Below are positions 11,491 through 23,690 of a stretch of 64,000 bases of DNA, piece after piece. A program made the translations under genes and the position numbers. Location: positions 62,001 through 126,000 of the forward strand of contig CANNZV010001626.1 of assembly GCA_947561585.1 (NCBI GenBank), written 5' to 3'. This DNA is from Caprella mutica. Taxonomy: Eukaryota > Arthropoda > Malacostraca > Amphipoda > Caprellidae. Every line of letters begins with the position of its first letter. Positions within the stretch are counted from its first letter, which is position 1. A model generated the notes under the pieces. The model saw only the letters and a list, made by a program, of their open reading frames with translations. It was not told the origin of the DNA and searched no databases.

Positions 11491-12812
11491 AAAAACTTTC
11501 GATTAAATTGATTGGCAATTGTAAACTATTCCGTTCAAATACTTTACAATTGGTAATTGTAAATACACAACTTATGGTTTCTGTAGTTTCTGAAATACTG
11601 AATTCTTAAATACTGACTGTTCATATCCACTCCATGGTGATAAACGGTTATTTATTTTGCTAGTATTAAAATTTGCAAATATTCAGAGTACTGGTAATAA
11701 TTAATTAACTCTTGTATAGTTACTTGTATACAATTTTTTAACATCTGTTGAGAGAGTATAATGTTGGTTCTAAAGAAAATAGTTCATTATAGTTGTATAA
11801 ACTAATTTTTTTTAACTGTAGCTTTTTGTTTATAGCCTAGTTTGGAATTCTTGATTCATTAAATCATTAAACTAAAACAACGTTTAAACTCTTAAAATTT
11901 ACTGATAATACGAATAGCTTAATTTATACAATATCCTAGGTTACTTCAACATGTAAGTTGCCGCTAAAATGAGTTTCTACAATATTTCATTAGTCTTGTG
12001 ACATTCATATTTGAACATTTAAATAAAATTAAGTAGTTTAGTGACATTGTTCAGTATTTTCAACTTATTGACTTTCATTTTTTCTATTACAGTTTCGTTC
12101 TTTGCATCTCTTTTGACAACAAATCTAATAAAATTAAATACTTCCTTCCATTTTTGAAACAAATATGTATTACCCTTTTTCAGTACAAATTCTGTTTCCA
12201 TAAAGCTATAATCTTATTTTTTTTTTAAATGACCAATATTTAATTACAAGAAATTAGTAAAATTCAATTATCTCTTTTGTAGAGTTCTTTAGTTTCGTTT
12301 AAATTAATTCGACTTTTTTCCAATTAGTTTGTAATATAGTCCTTTATAGCATTAATTGTAGTAAGTATTCTACGGATTGGAATTAGACTTTATCTAACGG
12401 TTAGTCTCGAGTAATAGAAGATAAATGTAGTGTTTCTATAAAACCACGTTTCTAATGCTAAACATCTATTCAACCTTATCTTGCAATTTCCAAAAATAGC
12501 TTTGTTGTCTTTTCTTCACTCATTTTAAATTATCCTTTTCTTTCCATCGTTTGTGGTATAACCTCTTAACTCATCAACATAAAGAAAAAATTAAAAATAT
12601 TAGATCTAGGTGCCACTCTTTTTGGTCCTTTGGGTAAATATTTTGTAAGTTTGATTTTTAAAATTCGAAACACACTCTGATCACAGTAAGGATTTCAATC
12701 TATCTGTGTTCTACTTTCCATTAATCTTGTTTTCTATCAAATCTTGTTTCTTCCTTGCCACACGAATATGCATTCTTTTAACATAACCAAATGTGCTTCG
12801 AATACACATTGT
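11491..12812. other. AT-rich non-coding stretch
   Basis: Nothing recognised beyond short AT-rich frames. Confidence 0.5.
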
Positions 12813-13165
12813 TCAGGATTTTGTAGAATAGCGCTAGGGTTATGCTCTTCAACTACGAGGTCTTAGATTTTTGTGTTAGGTAGGCTCGTAGGCTTCATTT
12901 ACTATCACCTCTTCATTTTCCTTTTCCATTCGTGAGGGCAGCCACCGGTGCTTGCGTCCCGTTTCGTCACATTCCTTGGTAAGTGACTGCATTCACGGAG
13001 TAGCTTTTCTGCATCCATGAGCATTGTCACCAACGTTGGTAAGTGACTTTGTTCATGGAGCCACTTTCCTTTCTGACTGCTTCTTCTAGTCCCTTGTATT
13101 TAATTTCCTTCTACGTCAGCGAAATAGTCACGATATGACTGAAGCACGACGTTAAACCCCTAGTA
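12813..13165 (+). repeat. SINE-like interspersed repeat, copy 3 (most complete)
   Basis: It starts TTTTGTAGAATAGCGCTAGG and ends GACGTTAAACCCCTAGTATA, followed by a second AGTATAATGAAAAAA block that looks like a tail repeat. All family landmarks are in order, so this is the best reference copy for a consensus. Confidence 0.8.
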
Positions 13166-13350
13166 TAATGAAAAAATATATTACCTAGTATAATGAAAAA
13201 AAATATAATAGTACGAGATTAAAATAAAATCTATTCAATTTGTTTTATCTTGTTAATAATTGTTTGTAGCGTAATTCTAAGTCAATATCAGAGATTTTCT
13301 AATCAATTTGTTTGTAAACATTTTCAGATTCAAATAACTTCGCACCACTG

Positions 13351-13620
13351 CAGTTCTCATCAGTGCAGTTCTCATCAGTGCAGTTCTCACCAGTGCAGTT
13401 CTCATCAGTGCAGTTCTCATCAGTGCAGTTCTCATCGGTGCAGTTCTCATCGGTGCAGTTCTCATCGGTGCAGTTCTCATCGGTGCAGTTCTCATCGGTG
13501 CAGTTCTCATCGGTGCAGTTCTCATCGGTGCAGTTCTCATCGGTGCAGTTCTCATCGGTGCAGTTCTCATCGGTGCAGTTCTCATCGGTGCAGTTCTCAT
13601 CGGTGCAGTTCTCATCGGTG
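13351..13620 (+). repeat. 15-bp minisatellite, 18 copies
   Basis: The unit CAGTTCTCATCGGTG is repeated 18 times without gaps. The first six units are mixed and mainly read CAGTG in place of CGGTG; the rest are nearly identical. Open frames through it (C-S-S-H-R on one strand, M-R-T-A-P on the other) are by-products of a unit length divisible by three. Confidence 0.97.
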
Positions 13621-13980
13621 AATTTCCCATCAGGACAGTACTAATCACTGTCAGTGAATTTCCCATCAGGACAGTACTAATCACTGTCAGTGAATTTCCC
13701 ATCAGGACAGTACTAATCACTGTCAGTGAATTTCCCATCAGGACAGTACTAATCACTGTCAGTGAATTTCCCATCAGGACAGTACTAAACACTGTCGGTG
13801 TAGTTCTCATCAGGACAGTACTAATCACTGTCAGTGTAGTTCTCATCAGGACAGTACTAATCACTGTCTGTGTAGTTCTCATCAGGACAGTACTAATCAC
13901 TGTCTGTGTAGTTCTCATCAGGACAGTACTAATCACTGTCAGTGTAGTTCTCATCAGGACAGTACTAATCACTATCAGAT
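13621..13980 (+). repeat. 36-bp minisatellite, 10 copies in two blocks of five
   Basis: It follows the 15-bp array without a gap. The unit has ten variable bases (AATTTCCCAT in the first five copies, TAGTTCTCAT in the last five), then CAGGACAGTACTAATCACTG and TCAGTG. GACAGT and ACTGTC form a 6-bp stem in each unit. The second block's opening matches the 15-bp unit, suggesting one array grew from the other. Confidence 0.97.
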
Positions 13981-14566
13981 GAGTTCTCATCATTCCCAGG
14001 AAGTCTGCTCTCATTCCCTGTGATAGCCATTTATTCATGCTTGTTACTTTTAGATTTTCAACGACATTTTTCCGTGAAAAGGAAGTGCATTATATACCGA
14101 ACTGATTTGTGTATTTCATTTATTGTTATGCGTTTGAAGAACTTTAATCTTAGGTAAATATAGAATTAATCATCATTCAACCCTAAGCTTTTAAAAAAAT
14201 TTCTAAGATTGATACTTCATGTAAACTAGTACTAATCAGAAATCCTTTATTTTAGTAAAAATTGTATCGGGTAGTTTTTACTTTAAAATAACCTGCAAGT
14301 GTATTTAGTCGTGTAGTAGTTTTTTAAATTTTTACCTAATTTAATTGTTATCTTCAACTTTTGTAAAACACTATTTTTTATAAATATAAAATAATTATCC
14401 ATTTTCTACTATTGATCCTTTATTTCTTATTTTTTAAGTAAAAAACTAATATTGTATGATAAGAGATAGAACTTGCAAGTTGAAAGCCTTAGTATACAGT
14501 TGTCATGAATCCCAGTTTCACTCCGATGTCACAAATTAGGCACCAAAACTGCAGTAGGCTACATTC
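13981..14566. other. AT-rich non-coding stretch
   Basis: Nothing recognised. Confidence 0.5.
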
Positions 14567-14665
14567 GTTTAGTTCTTGGAGAACTTTCTTTTGGTTCATC
14601 TCATAGAACTTTGTAAATAATTTTATTGTCAACGTTGGCGATGTGACATTTATTGAGAAGAAAAA
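14567..14665 (+). repeat. SINE-like repeat, degenerate 3' fragment
   Basis: GTTCTTGGAGAACTTTCTTT, then GTCAACGTTGGCGATGTGAC and a poly-A-rich end, match the 3' half of the family with many changes. Confidence 0.4.
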
Positions 14666-15235
14666 TTATGATCACTTCAGTTATTTTTAGTTCACTATAG
14701 CACTGCTTGGCAATTGGTCGTGCAAGCATTTAATATATAAAAAATGTTAACTGAAAAGAATCAGTTCACTTGATGATAAAAAAATCCATTAAATTACTGC
14801 ATTTATAATCTAAACTAAATAGATTAAGTTACAACTTAGTCATAGCTTTATTTTATTCTTTAGCCTAAAAGAATTTTTCAATTAAATAACTTCAATAAAA
14901 GATAGAAAGTATCGGTATAGCCGTATAGGTAATTACTAATTAGTAATTACTTATTTATAAGTTGATGAAAATAGAGAAAAATGCTTGTCAGCAACTTAAT
15001 GATTGTTGTCATTAAATTAAGACGTAAGATGAATTATTAATTTATTATCATTTTAAAAACACAAATTTTAATAACTTCCTCATTTGGCCAATATATTGAA
15101 TGAATTAAATAAGATTATACACACAAAGGACTTCGAAAAAGAAGAGAAACTTGTCTCATCGACGAAATTAGTCACCACTATTAATTTATTGAAATTCTGA
15201 ATGCAGAAAATCTCCGGATTATAACCGAGACAGGT

Positions 15236-15612
15236 TATAGCCCGTCCAGCAAATTATTTAAATGTAAAAAAAATGCGAAGCTATTAAAAATCATATCATT
15301 AGACGATTAAATGCTCTTGTGTGAATGATTATAATATAAAATATTCGTGGAATAAGATTTGACAAAACTAAAAGTAAAACTATATCCATTTACCACAAAG
15401 TTGAAAACGTGTATTATAGTTTAATAATATAGCCTATAGGAGAACAAATAATTTAAAGGTGTTAAAGAAGCGAAGTTATTTAAAATCACATCTGAAGAGG
15501 ATTAGTTTAACTTGTGTGAATGGTTGTCATAAATAATATTTTTGGAATTAATGAGATTTGATAAAGCTAAAGCTAGAAATCTACTTTAACCTCAAATTCG
15601 AATAGTTATTAG
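15236..15612 (+). repeat. Old two-copy tandem duplication, ~193-bp period
   Basis: TATAGCC at 15236 and 15429, GCGAAG at 15275 and 15470, CTTGTGTGAATG and AGATTTGA recur at a constant offset, with considerable divergence between copies. No coding is evident. Confidence 0.6.
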
Positions 15613-17568
15613 TTTCAATATTAGAACGACAATTGGTCGAAAGTAATTTGCATGAAAAACATACAAGAATAAATCGTATGAAATATATACCAAGGTTAAT
15701 TGAATGGAAAGTTTCAAAATTATAATTATTCATTTGAAATTATAAAAAAATACATGTATTCATTACAAAATGAACATTGCATGGATGATACAAATGAAAC
15801 TATATGTTTATACTTTTATTTAAATAATACAAAAATAATATCTAATCACTTGTCAGAAATCGATATGAATGACCCCCCCCCCCCCGTCCCTCCTCTAGAT
15901 ACACATATCTAATCCCCCATTTCACCCAAACCCTAGCATTTTACCCCAGCAATAGGCTCCTCCTTATTGGGGGATTTTTGAACGCGGAGGAATACTCTCT
16001 AAAATGCCACATGCAAAAAATAAGAAAGGTCAAAACTGCTAAAATAGCATACTACAACAGCTGACGGATACTCTTTTCCGTGATAGTACATCTGTGAATC
16101 ATATTTAACAAATCTTAGTAAATCATTAATCAAATCAGCCATCAACATCTATAACTCGGTATTCAATAACTGATTCATCTCAGTGTTTTATTATTTATCT
16201 CTATTAAGACTCCTAAAATATTAATTTAATTGTGAAATTGATGTTCACATGATGCTGTATATAATGACTTTTCCAAATTATATGTTAGTTAATTAATAGA
16301 CAATCGATTAATTCAGAATCCATTTTCATGAAAACCATAGAAAATAGAGAGTTTCACGTTTAGCATAAATAAAATGATAATTTTGTATTTAATTAGCTGG
16401 AATCAAATCTACTTTTTCCGGACAATTCATTGAGCAATAATGTACATCCTATCTTCAATCCTCTGAACCAACTACCAATATATAAATGTTTCTCTCTCCT
16501 GATCAATTCTCCTGATAATTCACTGACGCAGCCATAGATAACAGAGAGAGAATATGTGGTCCTTGCAATATTTTCTGTTCTATTGAAGGAGTAATATTCC
16601 GCTAAGATGTTTTAGATAATAGCTCTAAATATTTTTTAATTCCAATTATTTACAACCCATTGAAATAAGATATGCTAATCAATTAGATCAATTCGCTACT
16701 CAATGATTGAAAAAAGTATCAAATAGAAAAAAAATTCAATTGAATTTACTTCTGTAACTGATTGTTGTGTATCAGAATTATTGTTTTCCCACTTTTTATC
16801 CCAAATTATTCCTTTCTACTTCAAGAAGCTCTTTTCACTTCCAGACAGTTGCTAATGATTGAGTTCCACCTGAAGAGTCTTCATCAAGGTTAATTTGCCC
16901 TATTCCAGTGCAAAGGCTTCGTTAACATTCTAATTGTATTAGCACTGACATGAATAGAGTTTGTAATTGCATGGAAGCTCATTATGAGAAGTGACAATTT
17001 ATCATTGATCACCTTCAAGTTTAAACGAGTGCATAAATTTCAGTATCAAGAGGCACTGAAAATAGAGTCAAATTGATACAAAAAAGTTTTTCAGTGTTAT
17101 TATTCTAATTTTATTAATAAACATATTTTTTATGGGTAAATTAGCCATTTCGTTTTTGAAATCATATCTTCGTTTTAAATAATTCTAAAGATATTATTAT
17201 GATTAAAATGTCAACCCTATGTTTAAAGTATGAAATCAGTATTTGATTTTACCGTTCTATGTATTAAGTTGAGACTCTATAAATCCAAATAATAATTATC
17301 GTAATTAGAATTCATTTTTAAGAAGTAATTAGTTAAAATAAATCTCGTTTCATCACTCAATACCGTATAATTATATCCCATTGATATTTCATACCAATAA
17401 ACAAAACACTAGACGAACTTCTAAAATTTGTAATGAATGAAAATGTTCTGGTTGTAGTCAGTGTTTTGTACTTAAAATGAGAGTTTCCAATTTGCAAATT
17501 ATGTAAAACTTATGAATTAAGATCTATTCATTTATTGTAGTGGAATATTTTGCTACGATATTCATATT
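15613..17568. other. AT-rich non-coding stretch with a C13 run
   Basis: Nothing recognised except 13 consecutive C at 15873-15885. Short frames here are not gene-like. Confidence 0.5.
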
Positions 17569-17840
17569 GAATAGACCAGGGGTGGCGAACCATTGACCCG
17601 CGGGTCACGAAGTGACCCACATCCCCTTCTCAGTGACCCACTCCGCTTTTTATATTTGTACAATGAAGACTAATGTTCACATGTGCTACAATGAGAAGAG
17701 CTATCAGGCAACTAACCGTACATCTCTTGAGGATGCCTTTGCCTCCGGCCTTTCAAATCTTGTACGAAGAAATTTGTTACAACATTTGGTAGATTTTGGC
17801 AATATCCAGGTAGATTTGAACTAAAAGTATATCACTATAC

Positions 17841-18780
17841 AGTATGGGTTAAAAAAAACTGGGTACGAAATTAATATAGCCATAACATTAACAATAATCA
17901 TCATATCTTAAATTGTGTGGTATAATTTGGCTAATGCTGATTTTTATCATCATAAACACATTGTTCGTTTGTTTTCTTATTCCTAATACTTTTTCTACAG
18001 GGTGATCATAAGTAGAGGGTAGTGAAAAAGCTCTTGCTCCAGATATGAAATTGATAAAAGATACCAAAATTTGTTTGTTTGCCTAATATTTTTTAGTTAT
18101 AATAAAGGAACAATCGCATACAATAAAGTAAATAATTCTTTACCAAAATAATCCAGTATCTCCCATTTTTTTTCAAAACATATTATTTTTACACCCGTTT
18201 TCTGACTGGTTTCATTGATCTTTAGATCACGTCCGGTTTAGATTTCATAAATCCACATTATGTGTTATTCGTTCTTTTAATTGATTCAGATCAAAAGCTT
18301 ACATCATTTAACAAATTACACCACAAGAAAAAATCGCAACCAGTTACATCTGAGATCCTTGGAGACCATTCAATTGCATGACCCTTGAAAATGACTCCTA
18401 TGTTTGAAAAAACAGCAAGTGTCCTATGTACTGAGAAGCATCCTGTATCAACCATATTAGATTCTGAGTAGCTAAACAAATGCATCGTAGTTGCGGAAAT
18501 ATCCGCTGATTCATCATAAGGGTTCTTAAAATCATTCTAATTATTGGGGATAAAATTTACTCTTCTGATAAACAAGGTTTGAAATAAGCTCGTGCAAGAG
18601 CTTTTTCAACACCCTCTGCTTATGATCAATTTGTAGTAAAATTATTAAGAATAAGAAAACAAACTGACAATGTGTTGACAAAAAACCTCACGAAAAAAAA
18701 AATACGGTAGGTCTTGTTAAAGTTATGACGATTTCAATTTCGTACAAAGCTCCGTGCAGAAGTCCCAACCATATGTCCCA
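17841..18780 (-). mobile_element. Nested Tc1/mariner-like relic with long terminal inverted repeats
   Basis: Outer text GTATGGG is mirrored by CCCATAC. From there the arms (about 17841-18045 and 18595-18780) pair imperfectly through GTACGAAATT, GTTTTCTTATT, GATCATAAG, AGAGGGT and AAAAAGCTCTTGC. Between them lies a minus-strand transposase remnant. A second copy of the same family is at 39.0-39.8 kb. The relic is much shorter than an autonomous element, so it is internally deleted. Confidence 0.75.
18291..18485 (-). pseudogene. Tc1/mariner-type (IS630-related) transposase fragment
   Basis: The 64-residue frame includes EWSPRISDVTGCDFFLW, a degraded form of the W-x-P-R-S-P-D-L-T-P-x-D-F-F-L-W-G block around the second catalytic aspartate in many insect mariner-type transposases. 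An upstream F-S-x-x-x-x-V-D-T-G remnant fits the same region. DNA-binding domain and first catalytic Asp are absent, and the changes in the motif indicate an inactive relic. Confidence 0.7.
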
Positions 18781-19224
18781 TACAATTATACAGAAGAAAA
18801 TATTCATTTCCATCTTTGATGGTTGATTTTATTTTAAATACAAACTATCCTCGGCGTTTACCAATGAATGTGAAAATATCAAATAAAGGTTTTTAATTTG
18901 TTTAAATATTATAATAGATTTAGTGAGGACTTGTGCGCCCGCACTAGCAGCTAGGTTAGTGAGCAAACTTTCGAGGGTTAGGTTACTAGGGTAGGGCTAA
19001 TGAGTAAGTAAATTTGTGACCCACATTTTTTTTTAATTTGAGAAGGTTCGCCACTTCTGGAATAGACAATGGAATTAATTATTATCATTTATATATTTAA
19101 TAAATATAAATTTGGTATAAATCAACGAACGAAGGTTTAAAATAAATGTATTAAATAGTTGGTATTTGATTCAACCAAAAAGAGCCAAAAAATGTAATTA
19201 ATATATTTGAATTATATATTCATT

Positions 19225-19800
19225 AAGCATATAGCACCCTTACAAAGTAAACAAGGCCGGGGCCTCCCTGGTGCATTCAGTTTATCATACACAAAAGATA
19301 AGGAAATACAGTTGTTGGGGCTATATGGCCCGACCAAGCCTATGGCTTCTGGGGCTACTTATATAAAACATAAAACAAATGAGAATACATAATAATTATT
19401 AGATTAACATTGAGAAACATACTATTACAGGTGACAGATATCAGAAATGAATGGAGGTAACAGTGAAGACAAAGAATTTTTGATTTGCAGGAAAATATCA
19501 TTCCAGACTCTGCAACCAAAATAGAAAAGTGCCGACTTAGATTTACTCCTGAAGCAAAATGATAAATGTTATCATTAAGGCATGGCGAGTAAAGTATGAA
19601 TGCTGAGCACTATTACCTACAATATAATGCAACAATATATCATCATAATTTACATTATTAACAGTCTTAAATAAATTGCATTCAACATTATAAATGAACA
19701 AGTCGGAAAGTTTCAAAATCTGCAGCTGTTTGATAAACCCATCGGTGTAATTTAAAAAAAAATCCAAAATTCTATATGTGAGGGCAGAATACCATCACTG
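19225..19800 (-). mobile_element. 3' fragment of another LINE, minus strand
   Basis: The frame at 19543-19767 reads LFIYNVECNLFKTVNN and HSYFTRHA, the H-S-Y-x-T-R motif of the jockey/CR1 ORF2 C-terminus. In another frame downstream (19485-19560) the strand reads GCRVWNDIFLQIKNSLSSL, the expected W-N-x-I ... K-x-S-x-S-L continuation. A frameshift therefore separates the two parts. The region to about 19225 is probably 3'UTR. Upstream ORF2 is missing. Confidence 0.65.
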
Positions 19801-21772
19801 TAGTCAGAGTAGGGTGAGCAGCTTCCGCAGTTTTAGTGTTTATTAACATTCAGAAGCCATTTTGAAACTCAGGTGGCCGCGCAATACATTTTTGAAACCG
19901 GAATTTGCGAGAGTGGTGTACCTCATCTTTTATGCAAGAGAAACTTCTCCACAACAATGAATGATTAAAAGATTCGGAGAAATCTACCGAACGATCTTAA
20001 ATGATTACCACCATTAAAATTCCTATCACAGAGTTACATATATTAATATAAACTGTTGAATTTACTTTTTGAATTTATCATAAAATCAATTATTATCAAC
20101 TGTCATAATTTATTGATAATTAGTTTATTATAACCTATGATGTTACTCTCAATCCGTTGCATATTCTATTGTTATATCAGAGCAATATATCATTAGAATG
20201 TTTGAAATTGCTTTAAATAAAAACGTAAAATGTCTCTTATACTCGATGATTTGTTAGTGGAAACGAGACAGTGATCGAGAATATGTTTATCGACGACTAT
20301 TATGATACTCAATGACGCTGTATTTATTAAGTGAATCAATTTATTAATATGAATCATACAATTACAGATTTTTTTATACACCTGAAATTTTATTAATGAA
20401 TCAGTTTATATACCTAAAATACTTATCGCTTATTTGATGGAGAGTAATTTTTTTGTAATTTCTATTAACTTTAATGGGCACAATGACCTTTACTTCCTTT
20501 ATTCACCAAGTTAGTTTACAGTCAAACTGCGTGCTAACATGCATTCATCGATAACTTAATTTTTCATTTCATTGGCTCAATGCTTGTGCGTGTAAATCTA
20601 GTTCTGTGTTCTATACACTTCCTCTATTTACTAACGGCAGGTCTGTAGTTTATACCAATAAACAATAGTCATAACTTTGGTGGCTAATAACAACAAACCT
20701 GATTACAAACCGAGGGATTTGCTGCGTCAGGGGAGAGAATCTAAGGGTCTGTGGATACAATAAGGACATAAAAACCTATAGGAACTAATATGTAGAAAAT
20801 AAATATTAATTAGTTTGACGACGCATTGGTTAAAAACAAAGTGTACCTACAATTTAATTGGAAATAGATTGCTAAATTTGCTCCTATTATGAAAACTGGA
20901 AAAGACTTCGATTAATCAGAATCTGTTTATACGTAAGCTTACCTCGAAATAGTCTTTTTACAAACAGAATATGCATAAATTATTTATCACCGTTGATTAA
21001 TATTTAGATGAACGGATTGAATGATTAATATGTGGATGTTTAACCATTATGAAATCCCCACATCCTCCAATTGCTCACTGAAGTTACATCCCCACATCTC
21101 TATCAGTGGTTGCGTCCCTTGGCCCAGAGTTTTACATGTTTATTCATTAATTGTTTGCTCAAATTCTTATTAATAATTTATTACTGATAGTGTTTAACTA
21201 TTATAGCCAAAAAGACTTTCTATGTCTTGCATGTACACATTACTACAATAAATCATAATATAAATTTTATCGTTGATTATTCCTACTAAATAATTTCACA
21301 AGTTTGGTCCAAGTTTTGGTCTGAGACAAGATTAAAAATAACTCCGTTCATTGAAATATCATGAACAAATTTCATATTAACATTTCGTGTAAGTCAGACA
21401 TGAACACTGAACAGCTGAAATAATTCAACAATAAATATTTATACAGAAAATATATCTTGTGAGATAACAAGACACATTAGAATTGGTTTGCAATAATTTG
21501 GACTTTTATTCATTTCAATGTTCTAGATATATGATAGGAAACCTTTCTTGTTCTACCACATTTTCAGTTAATTTTAATAAACGGTTACATTGAATTATTT
21601 ATCTCTTAGGTCCAATACATTCCAGTTTATTTATATGAAGTGCAGAGGAACTGAGATAACTTATGTGAAATTATACCAATCCATATTCTCCTTAGATATA
21701 TTTTTATAAACAATTGAACACAAACTTAAATTTAAGATTCTGATTTGATTTTTTCACAATATGTAATATATA
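19801..21772. other. AT-rich non-coding stretch
   Basis: A more GC-rich patch near 19800-19920 may be older LINE sequence. The remainder shows nothing recognisable. Confidence 0.5.
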
Positions 21773-23690
21773 TAGTCGGGCAGGGTATCACCACGCATAC
21801 CCTTTTTTTGGGGGTTTAAAACCATTTATTCTACTCTAAATCTGATAGTACCATCATTTCAAGCATCTTCTTTTCTCCCCATAAACATCATGACGCATTA
21901 TTATCCTATTAGTATTTCTAGAGCTAAGTGCTCTCAAAACGATAAGAAAAAAGTTTGCGTTGATGATATTTAAATTACAAAAACTCTCAAATAACTCTAG
22001 AATCGAGATTTATAGATTCATATTGTTTTAACATGTTAGCACAAACATCAACAGTTACACTATGTCAAATTTTCAATTTCTCAGCCACAATCGTGAGCAG
22101 AGATACCCCAGATAATTTAGAAGTAAGGGGTATCACTGCGCATCATTAATAACCATATTTTTATGTAAATAAGAAGTAAATAATGAAGTTTTAGCTCTTA
22201 ATAAAGACATCAATATTGAATAATGAATATGGTGGTATTTAATTATAATATTAATTAATAATAAACTTACGATCGTATATAGCTATGCTACTTGATGTGC
22301 GGGTTATGCTATTGAGATAGGGAGAGGGGGTATTTAGGTGGGGGTGAGAGGTTATTGAATTCAAATATTGATTAACAATAAACCTAAGATCGTATCACAT
22401 TACTTGATGCTAGCTGGACCGGTGGAAATTCCACAGAATTGGGAAATCAACAAATAGTTTTTGGTCTTTACCTAAAGAACAATTTTATCTTAGTCTGTTT
22501 AAAAAAAAAATGACGGACATACTGACTGACACACACTTATTTTATGATAGTGTATTCTGTATATAGATTATCATTCATAAATATCCTTTTGGTGGCACAA
22601 CATTGATATACACTAACTTTATGAGGCGCTATTGATAGGGCGAGCGTCTGTTTAACACATTTTGTGACGGACAGACCGATTGACGGACAATATCACCATG
22701 CAACTTTCTTTTCTAAACTAAGTTATACTTTAACTCAACATATCCCTTTCACTTCCCTTACCTTCACTTACAAACCATTCATTACTATACAGGGTGACTT
22801 ACAATTTTTTTTTTATACAATCTTGAGTTAATATAAATATCGTATTTTTAAGTGGAATGAATACATGTAAAATTAAAAATATTAATATTTTCTTTTACAT
22901 ATATCCATTCTACCACCAACGTATTGTGTCTATGATGGAATTAAATAAATACTACAACAAAATCAAAGAAACACAGATATTATTAGAATAGAGTTCAAAG
23001 AAATGAATCAACCTCTGTAGATTTTAAGTTATATTAATTAAATTGAAGTGAATATTGATCCTACAATTTACGTAATGAAAAAAAATCTAATTATTTTACC
23101 TCACTTCAAATTTCTTCTTATGAATACAATAGTTAGAATAATTCAAAATTGGGTTCACTTTCTTGTATGTCACCCTGTATAGCAGGGGTGGCCGAAGTAC
23201 GAGGCACATGGACAAATTCAAACTATTTATACTTAATTCATTTAATTTGAATATATTTGTTTTCGTTTTTATAGTATTCAATATTCAATATTTTGATGTT
23301 TAGGAGTAGGGGACAATTAAATTGGGAAGAGGGCATTTAGATGGGGAAACATATCTTTTTAGATTGGGGAGAGAGTGATTTAGATTGGGGAGAGGGGGAA
23401 ATAGATGGGGGAGAGGGGGAAATAGATGGGGGAGAGGGGGATTTAGATGGAAAGATAGGAAGATTTCGATAGAGGGGAATTTACATGGTAAGAAAAGTGT
23501 TTAGATGGGGTGGACTTGAATTATGATTGAAAATTGCGCACAAAAATTGCCATTCAGTATTTTATTTATTTAGGTATTATTTCAAAATTGGTTGATCATT
23601 TCCTCACCAGAAAAAGAGTTTCTATGGTACATTCAGTTTTTGAGTAAATACAGAGTTTGCGGAATTGTGCGCAGTGAACATATAGCCCAG
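21773..23690 (-). mobile_element. TATCACTGCGCA-family element, copy A, interrupted
   Basis: Read in reverse complement, 23690-23285 matches 37443-37930 and 22410-21773 matches 38000-38726 of copy B, with the same order of GCGCA-containing repeats, CT-rich TCTAAATCCCCCTCTC-like blocks and ACGATCGTAAGTTT. The ends are degenerate (GTCGGGCAGGGTATCAC on one side). About 870 bp (22410-23285) is extra compared with copy B and includes a 388-bp MITE. No coding capacity was seen. Confidence 0.8.
22790..23177. mobile_element. 388-bp MITE with TA target-site duplication
   Basis: The left end CAGGGTGACTTACAA is mirrored by TTGTATGTCACCCTG (one mismatch in 15), with TA directly outside at 22788-22789 and 23178-23179. 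CAGGGTG ends and TA duplication suit a Tc1/mariner-group MITE. It sits inside the interrupted copy A element. Confidence 0.85.

Larger units (their letters stand above)
17577..19059. mobile_element. hAT element with perfect 8-bp target-site duplication
   Basis: The left end CAGGGGTGGCGAACC and the reversed right end CAGAAGTGGCGAACC are hAT-type terminal inverted repeats. GAATAGAC stands directly outside on both sides (17569-17576 and 19060-19067), an exact 8-bp duplication as expected for hAT. The 1483-bp element has no hAT transposase left. A frame at 17612-17824 is open for 70 residues but unrecognised. Much of the interior is a nested mariner-like relic (17841-18780). Confidence 0.93.

Noticed and set aside
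13351..13980. CRISPR-like direct repeats
   Set aside because: Head-to-tail units have no unique spacers and the context is eukaryotic.
13250..14038. Long open frames on both strands through the 15/36-bp arrays
   Set aside because: Unit lengths are divisible by three, so frames stay open automatically; the predicted peptides are pure repeats and overlap on opposite strands.
23182..23215. hAT terminal repeat CAGGGGTGGCCGAAG
   Set aside because: Looks like a hAT end beside the MITE, but no partner end or 8-bp duplication was found.
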